The position numbers and the translations under genes are program-made. Below the pieces are notes generated by a model. That model ran no database searches, was not told the origin of the DNA, and worked only from the letters and a program-made list of their open reading frames with translations. This document shows, one piece after another, positions 22,231 through 35,732 of a DNA stretch of 64,000 bases. Position 1 is the first letter of the stretch. Each line of letters opens with the position of its first letter. Location: NCBI RefSeq assembly GCF_900090045.1, contig NC_041779.1, forward strand, positions 764,501 to 828,500. The letters run 5' to 3'. Origin of the DNA: Plasmodium malariae (lineage: Eukaryota > Apicomplexa > Aconoidasida > Haemosporida > Plasmodiidae).

Positions 22231-24604
22231 TCAATTTTGTTTCAGCTCGTAAAAAGTTTTTGCTAAATATTTTCCTCTGTCCTTGGCGAACTTTGCGAAT
22301 GTCAGCTGCTCCTATATTTGAAAAAAGATAAAAAATCATTTCAACAAATACAATTAATTCAACAAAATAGCGAAAAACGTTTCAAAATACGTCAAACAAT
22401 TTCTAAAATCTCCAAACAATTTCCAAGAAACAAATGCGCATATGTAAAAATGCAGAGAAAAAAATAAATGAACGTATGACAACTACTACTTTTGCACATT
22501 TTGCTTACCCTCAGTATTTCCTTGCTTGAAATGTGTAACGTTTTTATATTTTTCGTAAATTTCTTTTTCATTATGCCGCTTAATAGAAATAAAAATGCCA
22601 AGGTTATGTTTATCAATAAGTACGAGTTCTCCCCTGTTTTTTAAGAAGAGTAAACATGAAAATAAGAAAAAATAACAAAAAAAAGGAAAATACAAAAAAC
22701 GATGTACGAAAACTTAATGTATTATATATATGTACATGTATATGTACCTACAAATGCACACCCACATTAAACATTATAAATAAATTTCTTCCTTACATTT
22801 ATTCAGCACTGTTCCCGTATTTATGATATAATTATTGTAAAAGCGATTACTCGAGATGTTCACATAGCTGGGGGAAGGGAAGGGACGATAAAAAAAAAAA
22901 AAAAAAAAAAAAAAATGACATATATATATACATATACACACATACACATATACATACGTATATGTATATACACATGAAGGCTTTGACTGAAACGATTAAA
23001 TCGTTTGAAGTGTATACACAGCCTATATTAGATATTGTGCACATTCACTTACGTATGCATACATGTTTATGCGTAAAAATATGCACAAGTGTGGTTACCT
23101 CATCAACATATGCTTGTAGTTCTTGTTCACTGAAAGCTGTGTGCACAGGAAGAAAAGAAAAAGAATAAACAGGAAAACCTGAATTATGGTGTGTTTTACT
23201 CCTATAAGAAAAGAAGAGATATGGAGCAGCGACCACGTCGCACACATGCATGTAATGAGAAAGAAGGGTGCGTATATTATAAACAGAACTGAAATGTGTT
23301 TTGCTAATATAGACATGAACAGTGCATGCACAATAAAAAAAAAAAAATTAAAAAAAAAAATTAAAAAATAAACAAATGAACAAATGAACAAATGAACATA
23401 TAATATATATATATATATATATTTGTGCCAACAAAGGCGTATTACGCTCGCGCTTCAAGGTTGACTTGTGGACCCTCCTCTCGGAGTCTGTCTTTAAAAT
23501 GTCAAGAATTTTGTTTATGATACAGTCGCAATCATTGATAAGGCAGTAGAGATCCTTTTCCAATTTTCTGAAAAATAATTTTTTTATTTCATAAATGATA
23601 TCATTAATTCTGTTAACTATACATAAGTCATCATTTCTTGAATTTTCGAATAAATATTTTCCGTTTTTTGCTCCGTAAATGTATATAGGTAAAAGATCAA
23701 TATTATTTCGTACATTGATTTTACTAGCTAGGCATTGTGTTGTTTGGCATAACAACTTAATTCTGTCTTCTTCATGTTTAATTTCATCAATTTTTGAAAA
23801 AACAAAAACAATTTTTTCCATATGTTTTTCATATATTTCTTTAATTATTAAAAGCAGACGGTTACTTAACAGTTTTCCAGAAGAATCAAAAAAAATTAAA
23901 ATTATATCTACATAATCAGATAAATCATATATAATACTGTTAATGTCAAAATCCATTTTGTTCATAATATCTTTTAATCCAGGTGTGTCAATAAAATCAA
24001 TATTTTTTGTTTCCAAATTTTTACTAACATACATTTTTGTACATAAATTATTTTTAAAATTTCTATTTCTATTTGATATATGCTTTAAAAAGTCAAATGT
24101 TTTTATAGTTATATCTCCATTAAATTCTGAAAAATAATTGCCACTCGTTATAAGTGTAAAATGATTTGTTTCAAATTCATATCCAGTTTTTTGTATATTT
24201 TCTTGTAAAAACCAATTAATAAATGTACTCTTCCCAGATGATGAATTACCTATTACTAATACACGCACTTTTTTCGAAATGGTCTTATTAATATTTAAGA
24301 ATAAACCCTTTGCTACATTTCGTATATTTAGCTTATCTAGACCTTTATTATTCATTACTATATTCCCATTATATAATTCTTTTATTTCACTTACTATGTT
24401 ATCATATATATTTAATTTCTCATTCATATTATTACTTAACCTTTTTTCAAAATCTTCTTTCTTTTCATTATCCTCCTCCTTGATATTTGTTGTATCAGAA
24501 TTATCTGAAAATTCAGTGGACTTTTCGTTCCTGCACATGTCCAAGTTGTCCTTACTTTTGTAGTGCTCTGAGTTTATAGTCGTCTCACTCGGAACGCTTT
24601 GCAT
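22231..24604 (-). CDS. Dynamin/EHD-like large GTPase, five exons
   Basis: Exons 24604-23446, 23129-23099, 22867-22797, 22633-22509 and 22311-22231. Every junction is GT-AG and phase-matched, giving 488 residues. I start at ATG 24604 because no in-frame ATG lies upstream. G1 is GNSSSGKST (119-127), the switch II motif is DTPG (206-209) and G4 is FSKIDE (269-274). The FINWFLQENIQKTG and HFTLITSG stretches after the P-loop resemble EHD/dynamin-family G domains rather than small GTPases (family knowledge). The N-terminal 80 residues are acidic and disordered-looking. The spliced tail contains a hydrophobic segment (LLINITLAFLFLLSGI) followed by basic residues, then LTFAKFAKDRGKYLAKTFYE. Probable role: membrane remodelling; organelle unknown. 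Exon 1/2 donor choice (GAGC|GTAATA) is the least certain. Confidence 0.85.
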
Positions 24605-24845
24605 TTTGCACACCAAAAAAAATGGAAGTAGTGAAGTCGAGAAGTCGGGAAGTAGTAACGTAGCCAGATTACAAAATAATGCGCCTGAGAGGGGAATATA
24701 TCGTAAGTGTTTATTTTAATGTTATCCTTTTGTACATACAAAAAATATTTGCATAACTGTGCGTGATTATGAAAAATGGTCAGGCGGGGAAAAATATTTG
24801 GTATATGAGAACTACTGTTGCCTACGTTTACTACTGTAAAGGTGC

Positions 24846-24906
<61 letters not shown>

Positions 24907-25070
24907 CTGTATTGAAACGTATTTACTACCACGCCGTAGCATTATAAGAAGTTAAATATATTTCACTCATAATGTTTTGTGTCCTACTTTATATGAATAT
25001 ATTTTCACGTTAACTTTATTTCCAATATTAATTTTGTGTATATGCACAATGATTGCTCACACTAATAATA

Positions 25071-25078
25071 TGCATGCA
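25071..25078. promoter_or_regulatory. TGCATGCA palindrome upstream of the GTPase gene
   Basis: Exact TGCATGCA, 467 bp upstream of the GTPase start. From memory, this octamer is a known binding motif of a Plasmodium ApiAP2 factor; activity here is inferred. Confidence 0.35.
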
Positions 25079-25255
25079 CAAATAAAAAAAAAAAAAAAAA
25101 AGAACAATTTAAAATTTTCTCCTGTTATTCAACATTCATTGATAATTTTTTTTTTTTTTTTCTCACTTAAAAGAGGAAAAGGCATAAAAATGAATTCTTA
25201 GAAGGACAAGTGTGACAAGGAGAAAAAAAAAAAAAAAAAGGAATAAAGGAATGAA

Positions 25256-25405
25256 CGAATAAATGAACGAACAAATGAACGAACAAATGAACGAACAAAT
25301 GAACGAACAAATGAACGAACAAATGAACGAACAAATGAACGAACAAATGAACGAACAAATGAACGAATTAACGAACGAATTAACGAACGAATTAACGAAC
25401 GAAAG
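25256..25405. repeat. Minisatellite, 12-bp unit (aacgaacaaatg / aacgaattaacg)
   Basis: About nine copies of the first form and three of the second. Open in all frames (Met-Asn-Glu-Gln on plus, Phe-Val-His-Leu on minus). Confidence 0.9.
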
Positions 25406-25617
25406 ATATGTATCATGGGTTGTGGATAGGGGAAAAAAAAAATTAAATAAATAAGAGACAGTCATGTACGTTTTGAAAACAGCAAAATATACATGCATAT
25501 ACCCATATAAATAAATATACATATATGGGTATTTTTTTTTTTTTTTCCCGCTTTAAATAGGTTAAATGGATAAAATATGTACGCATAGGTGTATAAATAC
25601 ATAGATATATGCATAAA

Positions 25618-25865
25618 TTGATAAATAAATATATGCATAAATGCATATATGGATAAATAAGCATATGCATAAATAAACATGAATAAATAAACATATGCAT
25701 AAATAAACATGGATAAATAAACATATGCATAAATAAACATGAATAAATAAACATATGCATAAATAAACATATGCATAAATAAACATATGCATAAATAAAC
25801 ATATGCATAAATAAACATATGCATAAATAAACATATGCATAAATAAACATATGCATATATGGATA
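25618..25865. repeat. Minisatellite, 16-bp unit (aaataaacatatgcat)
   Basis: About 15 copies, with a middle block of catgaataaataaacat variants. Long minus-strand open frames crossing it are repeat translations. Confidence 0.9.
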
Positions 25866-26164
25866 AATGAAATTCAGTGAACACAATAGAATTAAATAGA
25901 AAAAATCATAGGGGTGCTCACCAAACTTGAAAAAAAACAGAGAAAAAAAAGAAAAGAAAAAAAAAAAGAAAAGAAAAAACAAAAAATACAAAAAGATGAA
26001 CAGCAAGCAGTGAACTACGAAAAATAAATTACATCATGTTATAAGAATAATTACTGTAACAAAAAAAAAAGAAATATAAAAAGTGCATTTTTTGACAGTT
26101 CTCTTTGCTTTTTTTTTTTTTTTAACGTATGTGACAAATGAGTGTAAATCTTATATGCATACAT

Positions 26165-26345
26165 AAGGGAATTCACATGAGCATACACATGAGCATACAC
26201 ATGAGCATACAAATAAGCATACACATGAGCATACACATGAGCATACACATGAGCATACAAATAAGCATACACATGAGCATACACATGAGCATACACATGA
26301 TCATACACATGATCATACACATGAGCATACAAATAAGCATACACT
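26165..26345. repeat. Minisatellite, 12-bp unit (agcatacacatg)
   Basis: About 15 copies with aaataagc and atgatc variants at a regular spacing. It lies inside a 118-codon plus frame (26138-26494) as a four-residue repeat (Ser-Ile-His-Met). Confidence 0.9.
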
Positions 26346-27914
26346 TTAACTCGCTTAGACTTGCCGATCAATCAAAAAAGGCAAGTATAAATTGTAAAAT
26401 AATTACATCATTCATTGATACATATGCATATGGATTGTCATGTAATAGTCGGGTAACCCCCCGTTCAATTTATTTTGTTTGTAAGATACTCTAACCAAAA
26501 AAATATTATCAAAAGGAAAAAATTTAAAAACAAAAAAAAAAAAAAATATACACACATAATATATATATATATATATATATGTATGTATATATGAAATCAG
26601 TACAGTATAGCTCTCACCATTTCATGCATGTGTATTATTGCTTCATTTTTGCTAAATGACGAAAATGGGAAGAGTATGCGTGTAATATTTATGCACATAT
26701 ATACATATGTACACAGGTGTGTGTTAAGTAAGCTTAAAAATTGTGCAAAATGGTAACTAAAATGTATTTTTCGAGGTAGCATTATGATAATGTGTTAATG
26801 TGCTAATTTTTTAATGTGTTAATTTTTTAATGTGTTAATTTTTTAATGTGTTATGTTTTAAACGTGTGAATGTTTCATTCCTATCGCTTTTTTTTTTGCC
26901 ATTCCTTTTATTCGTTCATTTCTCAGATAGTCATCATATTAAAAAAGCAATTTTTGAAAGCTATATTAAACAAATATGTAACTTCTCTTTTTTTTTTCTT
27001 TTTTTTTATTAAGAGTAGCTAAAAATATATACATTTAAACCATCCTTGGAATACTATTACTAAAGTCTCACAAAATTAAAAATGAAACCAAATTAACGAA
27101 AAAGAGCATATACTTAAAATTTCTTTTCTCACTACTTATTTTATTATTTTTGTTCGAATGACTCTTTTTAGTATTTCTATAAAAAAACAAAACATTCTTT
27201 TCATGTCAACAAAGGAATAAATCAGCATCATCAAAAAAAAAAAAAAAATAAAAAAAAAAAAAAAAAAAAAAAAAACAATAAAAAAAAAAATAAATAAATA
27301 AACAATAAAAAAAAAAAAAATATACCTATGGGTAGGACTATCATAAAAGCAAAATTGCCAAGTAACATTTTGCCTGTTCTCACTTCTATGTATTGAAGAA
27401 AAACCATCACAACAAAAATAAAAAAAAAATATTTAAAAAATAAACATTAAAAAAAAACAATTCTATATTAAAAATAAGAATTAAAATGAAAAATATTCTG
27501 TTTAATTTTTGAAGTTAACAAAACTGAGGAAGGTGTTGTATAATAATTTTTTATATAATCCACATATCCTATTTCGAACTTTCAGTAGGAAGTAACATAG
27601 TCAGATAATTCCGGTATATTCAACCTCCACACGTGTACACACAATTACCAAAGAAAGAGCGAAAGAACATCAAAACAGCAAAATGGAGAAAAAAAGGTAA
27701 GTAGCTGAAAACTCCTAAGCATTTTTTGTAAGCTCTTTTTAACAGTCATCTTTCTTTTAAATATTGAAAATGCTATTTCTGATATATCTGACTTAACACA
27801 TGTCGACACTTTTTTTTCATTTCTTCCTTTCAACGGCATGACGGATTTAAAAAAAAAAAAAAATAAATATAATAAACCAGATAAACAGAATAAACGAGAT
27901 ATGCAAATATATGT

Positions 27915-28060
27915 ATAATAAATAAATGTAAAAAATGTATTTAATAAATAAACGTACAAAATGTGTATAATAAATAAATATGAAAAATGTGTATAATAAA
28001 TAAATATGAAAAATGTGTATAATAAATAAATATGAAAAATGTGTATAATAAATATACAAA
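27915..28060. repeat. Minisatellite, 26-bp unit (aataaatatgaaaaatgtgt)
   Basis: Five to six copies reading ataataaataaatatgaaaaatgtgt. Confidence 0.85.
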
Positions 28061-28879
28061 ATGGAACAAATTCACGGCTACTTCAACAGTGATAGTACTC
28101 ACTTGACAGTTGTAATGGCCCCCCCCCCATTTAAGTTCATGGCTTAGATATATTTTGATTTTTGTTCAAGTTTCTGTTTCTTCAAAAATTGCAGAAGCTA
28201 CTAACAGATTTTTACACTCATTGCTTAAACAAAGTGTGTCAAGTTTTAATAGGAAGTGCACTGAAAAAAAAAAAAAACAAACGAAGCAACAAATAAACAT
28301 TTCGTGGGTGCATAATTATGTTTCCTTGTCTTTTTTTATTTTTAAAAATAGTATCACAGAAGTTGCTGCCCATAAATAAGATTATTCCTTTGAACTAAAT
28401 ATAAGACTACCTTAATTTCAGGAGAATACATATCTTTTCAATTGTTTTTTTTTTCTTTTTTTAAAAAGAATGAAAAACGAATTTATATGAACATGTTCAT
28501 ACTTATTCACACATTTTTACAAGCATTCATGTTGGAAAAGGAGAAATATTATTTTTTTAAATAGGAACATCACATTTACAACAATTTCTGTTTCGACCAT
28601 ATGAGCTAATTATTCTTTCCGAATAACACGTTGACATACCACGTGTCTGTGTTACTCTTGGGGTGGGCTCTTTTTTTTTTTCAAATTTTTACGCTCGTTC
28701 ATTTTTTTAGTTTCACATTCTTTCGCTCATACGCTCTTTCACCTTTGCAAATGTTTTTTTTTTTGCATTATAAAAGGAGTAAACTTCAGGGGAGCCACCA
28801 AAGATTGCTCAAATTAAACAATCTCATTTATTTAGTAGTTCATTTATGTATATGTATATATCTATTTATGCATTATTTG

Positions 28880-29045
28880 TTTGTGTATTTATATATACAT
28901 TATTTATTTGTGTATTTATATATACATTATTTATTTGTGTATTTATATATACATTATTTATTTGTGTATTTATATATACATTATTTATTTGTATATTTAT
29001 TTATCCATGATTTATTTGTACATTTATTTATACATTAATTATTTT
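28880..29045. repeat. Minisatellite, 27-bp unit (cattatttatttgtgtattt)
   Basis: About six copies, the later ones diverging (ttatccatgattta). Confidence 0.85.
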
Positions 29046-29841
29046 TATATTTACTTTTTTTATTTTCCCTTAACACTGTGCAGTTTACCTGAACACTGTT
29101 CAGGTGCTATATAAAAACAGCAAAAAAAAAAAAAAAACTGTGATATGTAATTGCGCAAACTTTCCCATTTGCTTAACTATTCTTCATAGGATTATGTTTA
29201 TTTCCTTTTGTGTAATTTTATTGTCACTCTAGACCTGCAATATTATCTGTATGTCATATTACGATTATTTTTTTACCTCACCGAACTACAATTTTTTCTT
29301 TTTTGTTTCCTCTGCTTAAAAGCAAACGATTAACTACTTGGTACTGCCTTAGTCAGCCTTAAAAAGTTTTTTTTTTTTTTTTCCCTTACTGGGCAATAAT
29401 ATTCGTTTTTCTTACTCTTTTCTCTCATTTTCTTTGACGAGGAAAAGCAAACAAGATAAGCTTCCGCGTTGAAAAGTTAAAATAAAAATGGAAGCAAAAA
29501 AAAAGGAAAAAATAAACTGAAGCAAGGTAAGGTAAAATTTTATATGTAGCTCTTTTTTGAATTTTTTTTTTTTTTTTTTTAATGTTACAACTCTTTTACG
29601 TCTATTCTTTCACCGAGTAGATAATTTTAAAATATGAGGGGCATACCATGTATTACGCATTATGCATATATTTGTATATATATATATATATATAGATAAA
29701 TATAGATTTATGTGCGTATATTTAATCCCCAAAAATTAGAACATATATTAACACAAAATAGCAAAGATGATAAAACGCATGCCCGTTTATTTTTGTCATG
29801 GTATATAATAGTATATTCATAAATGCACATATAAGCATATG

Positions 29842-29910
<69 letters not shown>

Positions 29911-30087
29911 TCATTTTTTACAATTTTTGCGACCATACATTTTACTTAATTACCACTGCTTCATAATTGCTATTTACCGCTTCCCCTCTTGTACACCCTT
30001 TGTTCCTTTTAATGGGACAGGCAAAACAGTTGGACGCTGCATAGTAAGAGTATATAAAATGTAATCCCCTCACATGAAACGTACATA

Positions 30088-33000
30088 ATGAAGTCCAGGA
30101 AAAACAATAAAACCGATAAAGCTAATAAAGCCAGTAGAGCTAACACATGTAAAGTAAAATATAGTTTTTTATATAATGACAAAATTTTAAAGCTGGCGGA
30201 AAACATAGTTATCTTAGCAAACAGTTTATCATTATACAAAAAGAAGTACAATAATTATGTTATGAGAGAAGAGTTAAGTACCAAGAAAAGAAATTGCAAA
30301 AATGGGAAATGCATAGAGAGTAATAATAATAATAATAGAGACCAATTAAACAGAAATAAATATATCCGAGGACTTTCTATAAATTCATCGTTTTTTCCAA
30401 TTTTTAATTTTTACGAATGTTTTGTACGCGACTTAATAGATCTATGTAATAACTATACAGACATATATGTAGAATTTCTGTACATATTAATAATTAACAG
30501 TAATCTTTTCAACAATTTTATTTATATATGTACGTTTACCAGTGGTGATAAAAATGATCTGTTCCTTTATCTTATGTACAAAAATTTTTTAATTCTCATT
30601 GAATACTACTACTATTTCAACAACTCATTTTACTTCAACGAGTTATATATCAAGCTAAAAGGAATTTATGATAATAGAGAAAATTTGGTGGATAACTGCA
30701 AGGCGAGGAAAAAAAAGTATGTCCTCTTAGGGAAAAGCGTTAACTTCCTGTCAAATCAGATCGATCCTGAGCAATGTGGTACCTTCAGAGAGAAAAAACG
30801 TAGAAAAGTGAGAGGTGTGCAGAATGTGCGACACGTGTGAAACGTGCTTACTTTTTTATTTCTCGTTTATGCGAATGTTTTGTAACGTTATACTTACCCA
30901 CCTACCCAGTAAGGTGCCACATACCATATTACAAACCATTTTCCACATCATTATATATTATTTATTTTATTTTATTTTATTTATTTATTATTTATTTATT
31001 ATTTATTTTTTATTTTTTTCATCGCATTTTTGAACTTTTTATCTCAGATCCTTACGTACGAACAAATTACGAGGCTAATTTTCTATACAGATACCCTATC
31101 GAATACAGCGATTCTTCAAATTATGAACATGGCAACGTAAAACTTGCCAGGGATTACATTAATGGGCGCGATAATAGAAGAGAAAAAAAAAAGAAAAAAA
31201 AGAAAAAGACAGAAAGAGATGTGCAGATAAATACAGGAATTGACTCTGCGATGGGTGCACAGATGGACACCCCAATAAATTTAAACATCGGTGAAACACA
31301 GCAAAAGAAGTATAATCGACCTTCTGCCAACACTTTAAAAATAAATGATAGCAACTCCCCACCTGTACACAAGGAGCAGTCTTCTATTTTATTGTCAGAA
31401 AATAATGGGTCTTGTGCTTATGTCCAAAAAAATGAAAATAAAGGCAGCACATGCCATAATGCGAAAGGGGAAAGAGATAAAGGTAAAGATAAAGGTAAAA
31501 GTAAAGATAAAGATAGTGATAAACATAGTGATAAACATAGTGATAAACATAGTGATAAAGATAAAGCGTGTAAACGGGAGAAGGGTGGAGGGGAAAAAAG
31601 AAAAAAAAATAAAAATATTAATACAAATGAGAACAAAAATAATAACACAAAAGAGAAAGAAAATGATAACAAAGAAGAGAACGGAAATGATAATGAAAAA
31701 GAGAACGGAAATGATAATGAAAAAGAGAACGGAAATGATAATGAAAAAGAGAACGGAAATGATAATGAAAAGAGAACGAAAATGATAATGAAAAAGAGAA
31801 CGAAAATGATAATGAAAAAGAGAACGGAAATGATAATGAAAAAGAGAACGAAAATGATAATGAAAAAGAGAACGAAAATGATAATGAAAAAGAGAACGGA
31901 AATGATAACACAAAGGAGTGCATAAAGGAGAACAGAAAAGAGCAGCTGGACAAACCGCGAACCATTTTAAGCAAATTATTTTCAAACTTTTCGGATAGCA
32001 GAAGAGACACAAAAAAAAGATGTAACCTGTATAAAGAAACCGTGGATGAGAAAAAATTTTTCTTTAACCAGGAGTCTTTGTATTCTCATAACAAAAATTT
32101 TAATATAAACAACTTTTATCAATTAAAAAATATGTTCATAATTTTTGAAAAGTTAAAGTACGAGCACTTGTACATATTGCTATATTTTTCTTTGTCCATT
32201 TTACCTTTCCTTTTCCATATATACCTAACCAGAATAATGATAAGAGAAAAAGAAAAATTCCACATCAATCATTACTTGATGTATATATCAAAGAAGATAA
32301 AAGAATACACTACTTTTTTTTATTTTAATCGTAATGGAGCAGATACGTCTAAGGAGGGGCATACCAGTGAGCACTCACTTGTGGGGAGCTCTCAAAAAGG
32401 GAAAAACCAAGGAGGAGAACGAGCAGTAGAAAGAGGAAGAGAAGGACAGCATTGGGAAGAACACGGGGTAGGAGAGAAAGTCAGGGAGACTGCTTCGATG
32501 AGTACAATACGTTGGCACAAAGCAGGGGGTAAAAAAAGATACAATGATCATCTTACGGGTGATCAGCAAATGTATACACATGACCATTTAGTAGATCCAT
32601 ATGATACCATTTGGGAAAACATAAACAGGATAAATATAAAAGATACGTTAGACCGACTAACAAAAGTACAAGAAGAAAAAAAGAATTATAATTATACATC
32701 TGTGTTTAAGAAAAACATAGATCTCTTGCATACCCTTCAAATGAAAAACGATATGAAGATGTTGAACCTTGAAATTGTTAAGGATGAAGAAGACAAAGAA
32801 TTATCAACTTCTGAATTTTCGACCTTCATGAATTTAGAGAAGTTGGACATTTCGAAAAAGAGGTACATGAAGCAGCACCGGGGAAGTAAAGAAGAACAGG
32901 TAGAAATAGAAATAGACAAGGCAGCAGACAATGTAGGTGATAAAATGGAAAAAAGTGGTGTACAGGTTGGTACTAAAATGATGGATGAAGGAGTGATAAG

Positions 33001-35585
33001 GACTAAGAAGGAAAATGGAGCAAGGGAGGAGCGATATGACAGAGAAAGTTCCATGAAATCGAGGAGGAGAAAGAAAGGTGTTATGAACGGTGCGATGAAA
33101 AACGAAAAGGAGGAACAGGAAAAGGCATCCCCGAAGAGGAGTGAGGATGCTGATCTGCATACACTACTGTGGAAGAACATGAAAAGGGATCGCATCTACA
33201 AATGTTATAAAGCCATAGTAAGGAGAAAGAGCCTCCTTAACCATGGAGGTTTTGAGGATTTATTGAAAAGCATAAGCATCATTTGTAGTGATAAGTTTTA
33301 TTCCTTCTTTATGAACAACATAGATATTAGAAATTCGGTGGAAAACAATTACTGCATTTTGAATGTAGTTCAGAATAATTACAATTGTAGGAAGCACAAG
33401 AGAGAAGAGATAGATGCAGATATACTAGACCATTTACACATTTCTAGTGTATATAAAGACAATACTTTAATTCATAATGAATATATTAAAAAAAAAATAA
33501 AACGAAATAAATTGTATACATATAAACTTTTTAATAATCAAATAGAAACATTACTTAGCTCGAAGGAATTATTGGATTATATAAAAAAGCAAAAGAAAAG
33601 AAAAAGGAAAAAAGAAATAGCACAAAAAGAAAAAAAAAAAGAAGACTTCCTATACATACAATCAAAAATAAAAAATAATGCATTAAATAATAAAAATAAA
33701 AAAATATATGATGATATATTTAAATGTGTTAAAAGTAAAAACTCAGAATTGATCGAATCTGATTGCAATTCGTATGATAATAGTGACTCAAGTGATAATA
33801 TTACTTTATATAATTATACGAAAAAATATTATTCCGAAAATGTTTTTACCATTGACTACTTTGTTTTTTTTATTGTTAATATGTTTTATGTGTTTATACA
33901 TCTTCATAATATTTATTTCTCTTCAACGTATTTGAATATCTTCCTTTCCTTCTCCATAAAACTAGTTTACAAGTACAGTCATAGAGCCCATCGTTCCGAG
34001 TCTGTATTCCCTCTTAGTGTTACCCCTTGTGGGCACATACACCCCATCGGCTGCCTACACGGTGATCCGAAAAGTAAGCCACGAACATGCTCAGGTTGGA
34101 AGTATACGCGTGTTAGAAGCACGCACAAAGATGCACGTACCTGTGCGCATTTTCTATGTTGCATATATACCTACCTATGTGTATGAAGTGCCCCGTCTTC
34201 TCTTAACTTTGCACCAGTTGTTCTACGCACGACTCCATTTATTACCATTACCATTACTGTTACAATTACTATTTCTTTTTTTTTTTCTTTTTTTTTTTTT
34301 ATCCTTTGTAGACCTTTGTACAAGATTTCTAAACTTGAGCAAACCACGAAGGTACTCAGTTAGATTGACGAAAAGAAGCAAACGGATAAAAATAAAAAGG
34401 TGTTATAGTGTAAATAACATAAGCTGCAAAAACAGCAAAATGAAGTTACAGGAAAAGGATTGTGAAGAAAAAGTGGAAAAGCATAACAAACTAAATGTAG
34501 ACGATAGCGGAAAAATAAAAGATATAATTGAATTCATTTTGAAAAAGAAAAAATTTTTGAACAAGAGAAGAAAACAAAAAAAAATTGAAAATAATATACA
34601 TTTAAGGAAAACAAAGAGTTCTACTAAAGACATACTATTATTAAACACATTCGACATAATTGTAAACTCCTTTTTTGATTTATGTATATCGTTATGTAGC
34701 ATTAATTTTAAATGTGTATGTGTCAGGAGGAAAAGACTAAACAGAATGTACATTAGTGAAAAGATATATTTTTATTATCATCTAATAAATAAACAGTATG
34801 ATGTATCTTCTTTAAACAACTTTAACATGGTAAACTATAACAATGCGGTGGATGCATATTTATTTTATTTTAATGAATTCAAAAATTATGAAATGTTTGC
34901 CAGTCAACTTTTAACGAAGGACACAATGGAAGAAAAAAAAAAAAAAAAAAAAAAAAAGAACACACACGTGGATAAAGTCGAGGGGGGAAACACAGATAGG
35001 CAGATAGTCAATCAAGCGGTTATACGAGAACACAAACGGGCAGACAAATACTATAAAAATTCCAGTTTTTCCAGTAGTATGGAGGATGACAGTAATTACA
35101 GGGGAGAAACATTTGAAGGATACACTAGCAACATCACTTGTGCGAAGAGAGCAAACAGCACAGCAAGCACATCCTCTACCAAATGCAGCGACGAAAGCTT
35201 TTTATTTTTAAAAAAGATGAAAAAAAAAATGAATAAGAGAATTTACATTGACGAAAATAACATAATAAATATTCTAATAAACATAGGCTGCATATATATG
35301 AATAATATTAAATACAATGTAGATATATCCCTAAAAAATTTGCACAAAATGAATAACTGTCATCTTGTGAATGATAAAGAAAATTTTTTTAAGTATATAG
35401 ACCAAGTGTTTTATCGTAATACCAATTTACAGTTTTCTAATATTTATAATCAATATTTTCTTTCTTTCTTTTTTTTTTTTAAAATGCATTATCTGTTTTT
35501 CTTGGTTAAGTATAAATGCGAGCAAGAAATGTTTTTGAAGGCTTACTGGTTCCTCTATGCGGTATATAACATTATACAGAGCTGA
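30088..35585 (+). CDS. Large conserved membrane protein, function unknown, one-base frame break
   Basis: Three exons: 30088-30814 (donor AGAG|GTGTGC; AAAC|GTAGAA at 30799 also fits), 31048-34073 (acceptor CTCAG, donor AAAA|GTAAGC) and 34312-35585 (acceptor TTGTAG). With the frame break repaired, 1,675 residues. The N-terminal 240 residues are complex and helical (SLYKKKYNN, FYECFVRDLIDLC, YTDIYVEFLYILI). Then come a Lys/Asp/Glu linker with a 24-bp repeat, hydrophobic spans near residues 617 (LYILLYFSLSILPFLFHIYL) and 1180 (FVFFIVNMFYVFIHLHNIYF), and a third near the C-terminus (LSFFFFFKMHYLFFLVKYK). I recognise no domain. The frame breaks at 31768-31771, where one repeat unit has GAAAAG in place of GAAAAAG; downstream the open frame is shifted until 34073. 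Confidence 0.82.
31677..31911 (+). repeat. In-gene minisatellite, 24-bp unit, Glu-Asn-Gly-Asn-Asp-Asn-Glu-Lys
   Basis: Ten copies of gagaacggaaatgataatga plus aaaa. Copies alternate between ENGNDNEK and ENENDNEK. One A is missing at 31768-31771, which shifts the frame. An upstream 12-bp repeat (gataaacatagt) lies at 31515-31560. Confidence 0.9.
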
Positions 35586-35732
35586 GAATGTCGTTAGCGA
35601 TGTTGACAATAGAGGTGGTGGATGCTTGACTGTCCTTACGAGCAAACAATCGTGCAAAACGCCGATGTGGTGTAGCGCTACAGAGTTGCAGCGCTGTATG
35701 AAGTTGAGCAGATATGTATATATATACACATA

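Larger units (their letters stand above)
24605..30087. other. 5.5-kb divergent intergenic region
   Basis: Lies between two divergent gene starts. It is dominated by minisatellites, (TA)n (24854-24904, 29850-29900), poly-A (27230-27320) and a C10 run near 28120. Exon-like pieces appear on both strands around 24679-24841, 26400-26500 and 28160-28380, often open in several frames, so none is annotated as a gene. Confidence 0.5.

Noticed and set aside
24574..24942. 122-codon minus frame over the GTPase start
   Set aside because: Overlaps the GTPase coding start in another frame and begins in a (TA)n tract; no motif.
25256..25405. CRISPR-like array
   Set aside because: Tandem copies with no unique spacers in a eukaryotic context; an ordinary minisatellite.
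25443..26006. 187-codon minus-strand frame rich in Met/Phe/Ile/Cys
   Set aside because: Built from the 16-bp aaataaacatatgcat array flanked by poly-T; no gene-like composition.
26440..26480. tRNA-like ACCCCCCGTTCAATT box
   Set aside because: No matching A box, acceptor stem or cloverleaf could be drawn.
28155..28379. 75-codon plus frame SKIAEATNRFLHSLLKQ and an antisense segment LLKLDTLCLSNECKNLL with a good acceptor
   Set aside because: Both strands look coding over the same bases; no phase-consistent partner exon found for the minus version.
30837..31047. Separate gene starting at 30837 upstream of the second membrane-protein exon
   Set aside because: The stretch is T-rich intron sequence ending in a good acceptor (ATCTCAG); the open frame through it is incidental.
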